A stretch of DNA of 64,000 bases from Micavibrio aeruginosavorus_D. GTDB lineage: Bacteria > Pseudomonadota > Alphaproteobacteria > Micavibrionales > Micavibrionaceae. This document shows positions 43,133-50,625 of this stretch, piece by piece. Position numbers and translations under genes: made by a program. The notes below the pieces were generated by a model. The model was not told where the DNA came from and did no database searches. It worked only from the letters and a program-made list of their open reading frames with translations. The first letter of the stretch is position 1; each line of letters opens with the position of its first letter. The stretch is taken from the NCBI RefSeq assembly GCF_051245535.1, contig NZ_CP195303.1:372001-436000 (forward strand), written 5' to 3'.

Positions 43133-44551
43133 ATGTCCGCCAACGTCGATTTGAACAACCGCCCCGCACCGGATACCGTCCTGACCGATATCGCCGATTA
43201 TGTGACGGGGTATCAGGTAAACAGTGACGAAGCGTATCAAACCGCGCGCTACTGCCTGATGGACACGTTGGCGTGCGGTATTTTGGCGCTGAAATTCCCG
43301 GCCTGCACGAAAATGCTGGGCCCGGTTGTGCCGGGTACGGTTGTGCCGAACGCCGTGCGCGTGCCGGGCACGCCTCATGCGCTGGACCCGGTGAAGGCCG
43401 CGTTTGACATTGGGTGCATGGTGCGGTGGTTGGATTTCAACGACACGTGGCTGGCGGCGGAATGGGGCCACCCGTCTGACAACCTCGGCGCCATCCTGTC
43501 TATCGCGCAATATATGCCGAACATGAAAATGCGCGATGTTTTAACCGCAATGATCAAGGCGCATGAAATTCAGGGCTGCCTCGCGCTCGAAAACTCTTTC
43601 AACCGCGTTGGGCTGGATCACGTCGTGCTAGTCAAGGTCGCGTCAACGGCGGTCGCCACGCAAATGCTGGGTGGGTCGTATGACCAGATTGTCGATGCGC
43701 TGTCCCATGCTTGGGTTGATGGGCAAGCCTTGCGTACCTATCGTCACGCGCCGAACGCCGGCCCGCGTAAAAGCTGGGCCGCCGGCGATGCCACATCCCG
43801 CGCCGTGCGTCTGGCCATGATCGTCGTGCAACAGGGGCAAATTGGCTACCCCGGCGTGCTGACCGCATCGAAATGGGGTTTCTATGACGTGCTGTTCAAG
43901 GGCAATGAATTCAAATTCCAACGCCCCTACGGCTCATACGTGATGGAACAGATTTTGTTCAAAATCTCCTTCCCCGCCGAATTCCACAGCCAGACCGCGG
44001 TCGAAGCCGCCGTTCAATTGCATGCCGAAGTGAAAGACCGCCTGAACGATATCGAAAAAATCGTCCTGACCACGCACGAAGCCGCCATCCGCATCATTTC
44101 CAAAACCGGCCCGCTGCACAACCCGGCGGACCGCGACCATTGCCTGCAATATATGGTCGCCGTGCCGCTGATCAAAGGCAATCTGGTCGCCGAGGATTAC
44201 GAGGACGACGTCGCCGCCGACCCCCGCATTCAAATGCTGCGCGATAAAATGGAAGTGGTCGAAGATAAGCGCTACAGCGTCGATTACCACGATCCGGATA
44301 AACGCAGCATCGCCAACGCGGTCCAAATCTTCTTCAAGGACGGCACATCCACCGCCAAAATCGAAATCGAATACCCCATCGGCCACCGCCGCCGCAGGGC
44401 CGAGGGCATGCCGGTTCTGGAAGCCAAGTTCGAAGCGGCGATTAAGGCGCATTACAGTGCCGATCAAGCCGCGAAGGTGATTGGGTTGTTCAAGGATTCC
44501 AAGGCGCTGGATGAGATGAGTGTGAAGGAATTTGTGGAGGCTTGGGTTTAA
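43133..44551 (+). CDS. prpD: 2-methylcitrate dehydratase
   Basis: This 472-residue MmgE/PrpD-family enzyme dehydrates 2-methylcitrate to 2-methylaconitate. Family marks are YCLMDTLACGILAL, MVRWLDFNDTWLAAEWGHPSD, MIKAHEIQGCLALE and the NRVGLDHV segment. Length is normal for PrpD. Its stop codon overlaps the ATG of the next, AT-rich gene (TAATG). Confidence 0.95.
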   Translation: MSANVDLNNRPAPDTVLTDIADYVTGYQVNSDEAYQTARYCLMDTLACGILALKFPACTKMLGPVVPGTVVPNAVRVPGTPHALDPVKAAFDIGCMVRWLDFNDTWLAAEWGHPSDNLGAILSIAQYMPNMKMRDVLTAMIKAHEIQGCLALENSFNRVGLDHVVLVKVASTAVATQMLGGSYDQIVDALSHAWVDGQALRTYRHAPNAGPRKSWAAGDATSRAVRLAMIVVQQGQIGYPGVLTASKWGFYDVLFKGNEFKFQRPYGSYVMEQILFKISFPAEFHSQTAVEAAVQLHAEVKDRLNDIEKIVLTTHEAAIRIISKTGPLHNPADRDHCLQYMVAVPLIKGNLVAEDYEDDVAADPRIQMLRDKMEVVEDKRYSVDYHDPDKRSIANAVQIFFKDGTSTAKIEIEYPIGHRRRRAEGMPVLEAKFEAAIKAHYSADQAAKVIGLFKDSKALDEMSVKEFVEAWV

Positions 44552-45315
44552 TGGTTGTTTTTTCGGAAGCGTATACTCTTGTCGGAAATAAAGTTTCTGA
44601 GTGCTTTCCTGATGTGCTAATGCAGCTAGTTTTAAACTTTCCCGCTTGGTTATCATCTCTCTCTTCTTCGTTCACTTGGCCAATTGTCGCCTTTGTAGGC
44701 TTGTTAATTCTGAAGAGTCCATTGTCATCTTTTATTGGGCGACTAAGCGCGGAGTATGAACCTGCAACAGGAAAAATTATTATTACGCAGCGCGCGCCAG
44801 GGAATATCAGTGGAAATTTTACTGTCTTAGATGGTGTGCTTTCGCAGCCATCTGGTGGTGCCATATCTATTGAAACGCTATTGTCTGAGCATGCATATCT
44901 GAATGCAAAATATCAAAAACTTTCCCCTGATTTGGATAGATTGTTTCAAGAAAGTAATGTCTTAGTCGCTGATAAAGAGAAATGGCTTAAGGCTTGGGCT
45001 ATAGAGCGTTTCATTATGTGGCAGATGGAGATTGTTTATAAGGAGGTATATGGGAGTCAGATAAAATTTTTACTTGCTGTGTCAAATGTGCCAGATGGAT
45101 ATTCGAGGGAATATATTGAAAAAAGCTATTACTCCTTGGCCAAAAAAGAGTTCACGAAGTTTTATGATAATGTTTCCTTTGAGCAGTGGTTGTCTTATCT
45201 ATTTAGGCTTGGACTTGTGCGTCCAGACGGTGATCGCGTCTCTATAACGGATGATGGGAAAGAGTTTGTGAATTATCTAGTAAGAAATGGCTATTACTTA
45301 GACAAAGTACTTTAA
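44551..45315 (+). CDS. AT-rich orphan membrane-anchored protein, unknown
   Basis: This 254-residue protein is not recognised. It has one hydrophobic helix near residues 40-57 (FTWPIVAFVGLLILKSPL), then a linker with beta character (KIIITQRAPGNISGNFTV) and a long helical region. A C-terminal segment (FRLGLVRPDGDRVSITDDGKE) reads like a winged-helix wing. Base use differs from its neighbours: bases 44941-45000 are 38% G+C, whereas adjacent genes are clearly G+C-rich. The start overlaps the prpD stop. It looks horizontally acquired. Confidence 0.7.
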   Translation: MVVFSEAYTLVGNKVSECFPDVLMQLVLNFPAWLSSLSSSFTWPIVAFVGLLILKSPLSSFIGRLSAEYEPATGKIIITQRAPGNISGNFTVLDGVLSQPSGGAISIETLLSEHAYLNAKYQKLSPDLDRLFQESNVLVADKEKWLKAWAIERFIMWQMEIVYKEVYGSQIKFLLAVSNVPDGYSREYIEKSYYSLAKKEFTKFYDNVSFEQWLSYLFRLGLVRPDGDRVSITDDGKEFVNYLVRNGYYLDKVL

Positions 45316-45325
45316 GTAATATAAA

Positions 45326-46132
45326 TCATAGATTTATAGATGTTTCGTCTATGCCAACAACGATCCTCGGTCCATGTTTTGCGGTGACGTCCTGCTCAAA
45401 CTTTTTATTTTGTGCCGCACCCAACATCGGCAAATGCACCAGATAAACAGTTACATTCGGCAATGACGGCAACAGCGCTTCAATCTGCGCCCATGTTGTG
45501 TGTTCGCGGTTGATCTCCACATCAATCTTGTTGCAATCGTGGATCAAGATGTCGCCATCGCGCAGATGGTCGTAAATCGCCTGCACCGGTTCGGTGTCGG
45601 CGGAGTAGACGAGGCGGCGGTTGGGGCCGTCGGTGGTCAGGCCGAAGCACGGGGTGGGGCCGTGATTGACCGGGAAATAGGTCAGGGTGATCGACCCGGC
45701 GGTGAGGGTGCCGCCCGCATCGTTTAATTCATGAAATTCAAACGGGAACATGTGCGGGTGTTGGGGCAGTTTCACGGCGTTCAATAATGCGCGCACGGCG
45801 CGGATGGTGGGCGCGTTGCCGTAGAAATGCAGGGGGTGGGTGCGGCGGTTGTCGGCCCGGTACAGGCACCCCTTGACCCAGCTTTGATGGATGAAATTGG
45901 GCAGGGCGGCGATATGGTCGATATGTTCATGGGTCAGGAAGACGTGGCCGAGGTCTTCAAAGGCGAGGCCGGCGGCGGTTAAGCGCTGGACGCACACGCC
46001 GTTACAGTCGATGAGCAGGCCATCGCGCGCCATATCCATTGTTTCTGGGGGGCCGTTTTCCAAAAAAAGTGAGGTATTATGGCGGGTTAACGTGTTGACG
46101 GACCCCCCGGTTCCCAGCAAATGACACTTCAT
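45326..46132 (-). CDS. MBL-fold metallo-hydrolase
   Basis: This 268-residue protein begins MKCHLLGTGGSV and carries the metallo-beta-lactamase motif FLTHEHIDHIA, with further ligands in VNHGPTPC, YSADTEP and EHTTWAQ. The order resembles RNase Z-like and PqsE-like phosphodiesterases, but the fourth-motif spacing does not identify a substrate. No signal peptide is seen. It converges on the AT-rich orphan, with only ten bases between the stops. Confidence 0.85.
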   Translation of the reverse strand: MKCHLLGTGGSVNTLTRHNTSLFLENGPPETMDMARDGLLIDCNGVCVQRLTAAGLAFEDLGHVFLTHEHIDHIAALPNFIHQSWVKGCLYRADNRRTHPLHFYGNAPTIRAVRALLNAVKLPQHPHMFPFEFHELNDAGGTLTAGSITLTYFPVNHGPTPCFGLTTDGPNRRLVYSADTEPVQAIYDHLRDGDILIHDCNKIDVEINREHTTWAQIEALLPSLPNVTVYLVHLPMLGAAQNKKFEQDVTAKHGPRIVVGIDETSINL

Positions 46133-46280
46133 ATATGGCCCCCTGATTTGACCTTGGTCTGGCTTTTTACGGGTTATAGCAGAAGAATCTTGCGGACTGG
46201 GTCAAAAACAGCTAAAAAAACGCACCTCAAATTAACATAATAATTCAGCTCCACGAAGGGGCCTCTGGGTAGAGTTTGGG

Positions 46281-47204
46281 ATGACGATCAAAATCATTGG
46301 TCACCGTGGGAATGGTCGCACGACCGAAACCCCGTTTGCCGAGGGCAAAGCCCCACAACAGACTCTGCTGTCCTTTGTTCAGGCCATTGAAAATGGTGCC
46401 GACGGGGTGGAATTTGACGTGTTCCTGACCCGTGACCAGATCCCCGTTGTGATTGATAAGGACATGGTGTTCGGCCACGTTATTTCCGAAATGGATTGTG
46501 CCGATGTGCAGCGCATTCCTCTGCCCATGGGGCAATATATTCCGACATTGGAAGAAACCTTGATCCTGCTCTCCGGGATGAACGCAACCCGGGCCGAAAC
46601 CGATGATCTTTTCATCAATATCGAATTGAAGGGCCCGAACGTCGTCAGGCCGACGATGAGTGTTGTTGAGAGTGTCGCCAATCATTACGGTTTAAAGAAA
46701 AACACAATTTATTACAGCGCAACCGATCGCCAGAAACTGAGCGATGTGCGGATGCGCGATGCGTATGCCAATATTCAGCCCACCATCCTGACCATGGAAT
46801 TGTTCGCACCGGAAAAAGTACATCAGCCCGGATATTACGTCAGCCCGCGCACGGCGTATAACAAGGCGGCGTTGGGGGATTTAAGCCAATATATTCGCGA
46901 TATGGATTGTTGTGCCATCGATGTGCCCACCACGGATATTCGCCCGCAATTGATCGATGTGGCGAATGATCTGGGTGTTGGGTTTTGCACACACCCGTCC
47001 GGCCCACGGCGTTATGTGGATCATGGAAAAACGTATAATGCGTTGACCATGTTGTATAATTATGCGGAAAGAAGCGGGTGGTCCGTCGCGTTTAAGGTTG
47101 ATGATATTGCGGCGGGGCGGATTGTTGTCAATGCGGCGTCCAGCCAGAGCAAAGCCCCGGTTCCGATGTTGGAACGTGCCATGGGCACGGCGTTTTATAA
47201 ATAA
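46281..47204 (+). CDS. Glycerophosphodiester phosphodiesterase family protein
   Basis: This 307-residue protein starts MTIKIIGHRGNGRTTETPF, with the HRG motif, and continues SFVQAIENGADGVEFDVFLTRD, whose E-x-D supplies metal ligands. INIELKGPN supplies another. GDPD enzymes hydrolyse glycerophosphodiesters to sn-glycerol-3-phosphate and an alcohol. Lack of a signal peptide suggests a cytoplasmic form (UgpQ type). The C-terminal half is less conserved, so a substrate shift is possible. Confidence 0.85.
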   Translation: MTIKIIGHRGNGRTTETPFAEGKAPQQTLLSFVQAIENGADGVEFDVFLTRDQIPVVIDKDMVFGHVISEMDCADVQRIPLPMGQYIPTLEETLILLSGMNATRAETDDLFINIELKGPNVVRPTMSVVESVANHYGLKKNTIYYSATDRQKLSDVRMRDAYANIQPTILTMELFAPEKVHQPGYYVSPRTAYNKAALGDLSQYIRDMDCCAIDVPTTDIRPQLIDVANDLGVGFCTHPSGPRRYVDHGKTYNALTMLYNYAERSGWSVAFKVDDIAAGRIVVNAASSQSKAPVPMLERAMGTAFYK

Positions 47205-47207
47205 TCC

Positions 47208-47864
47208 TTACGGCGTTCCCCACGCGGCACCGCTGTAGAAGAAAATTCCCAATCCCACGGTAAAAATCAAACATCCATACAACGCATGTTCAATGCAGGC
47301 GAGCCACAGCGATTGGTGTTTCGCGTAATCGCGCGCGAATAAATATCCGCCAATCATCGTCATGGCCAATGCGACCCAATTCAGGAACAGGACGTGCATA
47401 AAGCCAAAGGCCAAGGCACTGGCCGCGATAAACATACGGCCCCGGCCAAACAATGGCGCATAACGATTATACAGGAAGGTGCGGTAAATCATTTCCTGGG
47501 GCCAGACGGAGAGCAGGGGGTAAAACACCATGATCTTGACCCACAATGATGAGCGTTCCAGTGGCAGGGACAAAAATTGATCCGGCATAAACGCCCATGT
47601 CATCCCCGCAATGATCGGTGCGAACAGGGCGAAACGCATCAGCACCGGGCGCAAGCCGGCACGCAGCCCGGAATCGTTGCGGTCCATGCCGTGATGTTCG
47701 CGCACATAAAGATAGGTGAGAATGGAGCCAACCCACAGCAGGGTCAACATCAGCCCCCGGTCCTTGATCGCCAGAACCAAAAGCGGCATACCGCCGAACA
47801 GGGCGGCAAATTCAAAGGCCAGATAATATTTGGAAGATAAAAGCGAACGCAGCCGGGCCATCAT
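47208..47864 (-). CDS. CPBP-family intramembrane protease-like protein
   Basis: This 218-residue protein has about six to seven hydrophobic helices. The CPBP (Abi) motifs are present: VWPQEMIYRTFLYNR corresponds to the EExxxR motif with Gln at the first Glu position, AFGFMHVLFLNW supplies the FxxxH motif, and IEHALYG the third His region. Family members include prenyl-protein proteases and bacteriocin self-immunity proteins. Its ATG overlaps the stop of the DUF4402 gene (TAATG). Confidence 0.78.
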   Translation of the reverse strand: MMARLRSLLSSKYYLAFEFAALFGGMPLLVLAIKDRGLMLTLLWVGSILTYLYVREHHGMDRNDSGLRAGLRPVLMRFALFAPIIAGMTWAFMPDQFLSLPLERSSLWVKIMVFYPLLSVWPQEMIYRTFLYNRYAPLFGRGRMFIAASALAFGFMHVLFLNWVALAMTMIGGYLFARDYAKHQSLWLACIEHALYGCLIFTVGLGIFFYSGAAWGTP

Positions 47865-48427
47865 TACAGATAAATGACGGACACCGTAAACGTGCCGGAA
47901 TAAGACCCCGCCGCTTGCCCGGCATTCACATTCAACGTGGCCCCAATGGGGACCAGCAATGTGGCGTTGGTCATGTTTACGGTTTCAATGGCACCGCCGG
48001 CATTGGTGTTGATTTGAAAATTATCAACCTGCATCGTGTTGGCGCCGCTGAACACGGTCACGGTCGGGTCGGTCACGGAAATCACAACGCTGGACCCGAC
48101 ATCGCCGAAAATGCGGATGTTGGCCTCGGACGGGGCAGGTGTGGCCACTTGTGTTACGCCGGTATAGGTTCCGGTGCCCGCGGTGTTAATCGCAACACTG
48201 CCCGCGCCACCGGACACGGCGAACGCACCGAAGTTCAAATTCTGCGGCGAGGTCAGGGCCAATGTGCTGGGCATAATCATCGCTTGCGCCTGCAACACGC
48301 CCGTGGCGGCATGGGCCGGAACGGGGCCGACGGACCCACCGCCACCCAAAACCATCAACGCCGCACCCATCGCAGTAATGCGGGCGGCGTTTGTTGTTGT
48401 GGTTGTTGTTTTCGTGCGGTGGTTCAT
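47864..48427 (-). CDS. Secreted DUF4402-domain protein
   Basis: This 187-residue protein starts at MNHRTKTTTTTTN (ATG at 48427; longer frames exist). A signal peptide ends PAHAATG. The mature part is a Ser/Thr/Gly/Val-rich beta protein containing LALTSPQNLNFGAFAV, INTNAGGAIETVNM, LNVNAGQAAGSYSG and the final TFTVSVIYL, the DUF4402 pattern. Such proteins are often surface or pilus-like subunits. No chaperone or usher genes are near. It is coupled to the CPBP gene. Confidence 0.78.
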   Translation of the reverse strand: MNHRTKTTTTTTNAARITAMGAALMVLGGGGSVGPVPAHAATGVLQAQAMIMPSTLALTSPQNLNFGAFAVSGGAGSVAINTAGTGTYTGVTQVATPAPSEANIRIFGDVGSSVVISVTDPTVTVFSGANTMQVDNFQINTNAGGAIETVNMTNATLLVPIGATLNVNAGQAAGSYSGTFTVSVIYL

Positions 48428-48622
48428 TGTGGTGTCTGGCTCCTGCATCCGATTGTAACACGCGACTGGGTTGTGGCAACAAACCCTATTGTAAAACAGG
48501 GGGCTGAATGAAGTGTTGTGGCGTTCTGTAAACTGCGCCTGCAAGGCTTTGTTTTTATTTGAAATGCTGTAGAATCGACGCGGGTTTTCAAAATTTCTTC
48601 ATCCACAACCAAGGGGATAACA

Positions 48623-48907
48623 ATGGACGACAATCAAAAAGGGGCCAATTGCCCGATGGGGTTTTGCGCCAATTTGCCGCTGCACCAGAAAATGATGGTG
48701 ATTACGGGCGGTCTGTTTTTGCTGTTTATGTTGCTGGCGGAACTGATCTGGGATGGGTTGGCCATTCTGAACGTCGTTCTGGCCGCGGGCATGATTTTTG
48801 GCGGTCTGACCGGGAATTGCCCGTTGACGCGCATGGTTGAAAAACATTGCTGTGCCAAAAGCTGTTCAACCGGCACGTCATGCAGCACTGAGAAAAAAGA
48901 AGACTAA
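48623..48907 (+). CDS. Small DUF2892-like membrane protein with Cys-rich tail
   Basis: This 94-residue protein has AAGGGG before the ATG at 48623. Two hydrophobic helices (about residues 26-42 and 47-62) are followed by GGLTGNCPLTRM, the typical DUF2892 end. It is unusual in having a tail rich in Cys (HCCAKSCSTGTSC), and it also has Cys in NCPMGFCANL. The Cys clusters could bind metal or sulfur species; that is inference. Confidence 0.75.
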   Translation: MDDNQKGANCPMGFCANLPLHQKMMVITGGLFLLFMLLAELIWDGLAILNVVLAAGMIFGGLTGNCPLTRMVEKHCCAKSCSTGTSCSTEKKED

Positions 48908-48909
48908 AT

Positions 48910-48941
48910 AAAAAACCCGGCGAAATGGCCGGGTTTTTTTT
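48910..48941. terminator. Hairpin terminator
   Basis: AAAACCCGGC pairs with GCCGGGTTTT with extended A and T flanks. It separates the DUF2892-like gene and the convergent FabH-like gene. The stem is the same as that of the hairpin at 37750-37778. Confidence 0.92.
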
Positions 48942-48945
48942 ATGC

Positions 48946-50067
48946 TTAGACTTTGCGCAGGATGACGGAGCCCATCGAATATCCGGCCCCGAAGGAGCAG
49001 AGGATGCCCTGATCGCCGGACTTCATGTCTTCGTGGTGTTTGTGGAAGGCAATGACCGATCCGGCGGAGCTGGTGTTGGCGTATTCATCCAGAATAACCG
49101 GCGCTTCGCCCGCAACCGGATCACGGCCCAGTACTTTTTTGCCGATCAATTCGTTCATGTGCAAATTCGCCTGGTGCAGCCACAGACGTTTCAAATCATC
49201 GGCGCGGATCTGGTGTTCCTGCATGTGGTCCAAAATCATGTCGGCCACCATGGGGATGACTTCTTTGAAAACCTTGCGGCCTTCCTGCACGAACAATTTG
49301 TCCTTCGCGCCGATCCCGTCCGGGGCGGCCCGGTTCAGGAAGCCAAAGTTGTTGCGGATGTTGTTGGAAAATTTCGTGCGCAGGCGTGTGCCGACGATTT
49401 CGAACGCGTGGGGGCTGTTCGCGGCGTCTTTGCGTTCCAGCAACGTCGCGGTGGCAACATCACCGAAAATGAAATGGCTGTCGCGGTCGCGGAAGTTCAA
49501 ATGGCCGGAGCAAATTTCCGGGTTCACCACCAGAATGGCGCGGGCGTTTCCGGCGCGGATCATATCGGCGGCGGCCTGAATACCAAACGTGGCGGAGGAA
49601 CAGGCGACGTTCATATCAAACCCAAACCCGTCAATGCCCAGAGCGTCCTGTACCTCAATCGCCATGGCGGGGTATGGGCGTTGCATGTTGGAACAGGCGA
49701 CCAGAACGGCATCGACATCTTTCGGTTCACGGCCCGCGCGTTGCAATGCTTCGCGTGCGGCGGTCACGGCCATTTCGGCCAGAACGGAAATTTGTTCATT
49801 CGGGCGTTCCGGAATATTCGGCGTCATGCGCTTCGGGTCCAGAATGCCGGCCTTGTCCATCACGTGGCGGGTTTGAATGCCCGATGCCTTCACAATAAAT
49901 TCCGTGCCGGAATATTGCATCGCCGGGATCGCGCCGGATTCGATGTCGGCGGCGTGTTCGGCGTTGAACAAATCAACCCATGCGTTGAACGCGGTGACCA
50001 GTTCATCGTTGCTGATGGTCTGGGGCGGGGTGAACAATCCGGTTCCGCTGATGACGATGGCGGTCAT
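48946..50067 (-). CDS. 3-oxoacyl-ACP synthase III family (FabH-like)
   Basis: This 373-residue condensing enzyme begins MTAIVISGTGLFTPPQTISNDEL. Active-site residues are Cys156 in NVACSSATFG, the His in WLHQANLHMNE and the Asn in EYANTSSAGS. It is longer than classical FabH (about 320 residues). An insert around residues 25-60 and KASGIQTRHVMDKAGILD match the group that includes Pseudomonas aeruginosa PA3286, which diverts acyl-CoA from beta-oxidation into fatty-acid synthesis. That role is inferred from resemblance. Confidence 0.88.
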   Translation of the reverse strand: MTAIVISGTGLFTPPQTISNDELVTAFNAWVDLFNAEHAADIESGAIPAMQYSGTEFIVKASGIQTRHVMDKAGILDPKRMTPNIPERPNEQISVLAEMAVTAAREALQRAGREPKDVDAVLVACSNMQRPYPAMAIEVQDALGIDGFGFDMNVACSSATFGIQAAADMIRAGNARAILVVNPEICSGHLNFRDRDSHFIFGDVATATLLERKDAANSPHAFEIVGTRLRTKFSNNIRNNFGFLNRAAPDGIGAKDKLFVQEGRKVFKEVIPMVADMILDHMQEHQIRADDLKRLWLHQANLHMNELIGKKVLGRDPVAGEAPVILDEYANTSSAGSVIAFHKHHEDMKSGDQGILCSFGAGYSMGSVILRKV

Positions 50068-50156
50068 AATCTTTTATCTCTCAAACTGTTTTGGAACGCG
50101 GCAGTCTAGCCAAAGAACGGCCCGGATCAAGGAAAAAACACCGTTTTTGGCCGTTA

Positions 50157-50618
50157 TTACGGGCTGTTATCGTTGGCGGAACGGCGCGGGCACGGGTTTC
50201 TGCGGGTGTTCAGGGGGTAGGCGGTAATCACGTCATCCCCGTCCCGGTCCAGAACGACCCGAACCTTTACCCCGCGGACGGTGTTTTCCCCGACATGGTA
50301 GCCGTTATCCTCTTTCCGCCAGTATTGGTTGTCATTGGCGGCCATGGTGCGGACGGTGCCGATCACATCATCGGCGGACCAGTCGGATGGAAATTCCGAT
50401 TTGCATGGAACGTTGGCACCGTGCAAATGCCCGCCGCCATAATCGTCGCCGTACAGAATATGTTGAATGGCGGGTTCGCTGATGCGGATGTCATCACGCA
50501 TCAAACGTTGATTGGCCACGTGCGGCGGGTCGAACGCCGTGTTGACGATGCCGACGACAAACCACGCCATCGCGACCAAGGTCGGAATCACGGCCATGAT
50601 TGCGGTCTTGCGTTTCAT
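50157..50618 (-). CDS. EndoU-type nuclease-domain protein with N-terminal membrane/signal segment
   Basis: This 153-residue protein starts with a hydrophobic segment at about residues 5-28 (signal peptide or anchor). From about residue 52 the sequence fits the bacterial EndoU nuclease pattern: GGGHLHG (His64 and His66), KSEFPSDWSADDVI, a GYHVGENTVRGVKVRVV strand pair and the terminal ITAYP. EndoU domains cut RNA and often serve as secreted toxins. This one is free-standing, lacks a polymorphic-toxin N-terminus and has no obvious immunity gene. It lies seven bases after fadE. Confidence 0.68.
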   Translation of the reverse strand: MKRKTAIMAVIPTLVAMAWFVVGIVNTAFDPPHVANQRLMRDDIRISEPAIQHILYGDDYGGGHLHGANVPCKSEFPSDWSADDVIGTVRTMAANDNQYWRKEDNGYHVGENTVRGVKVRVVLDRDGDDVITAYPLNTRRNPCPRRSANDNSP

Positions 50619-50625
50619 GCGCGGC

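Noticed and set aside
48925..50109. A 394-codon open frame opposite the FabH-like gene
   Set aside because: The minus-strand gene has an intact Cys-His-Asn active site. The plus-strand frame has a shadow composition (Gly, His, Gln, Val, Arg).
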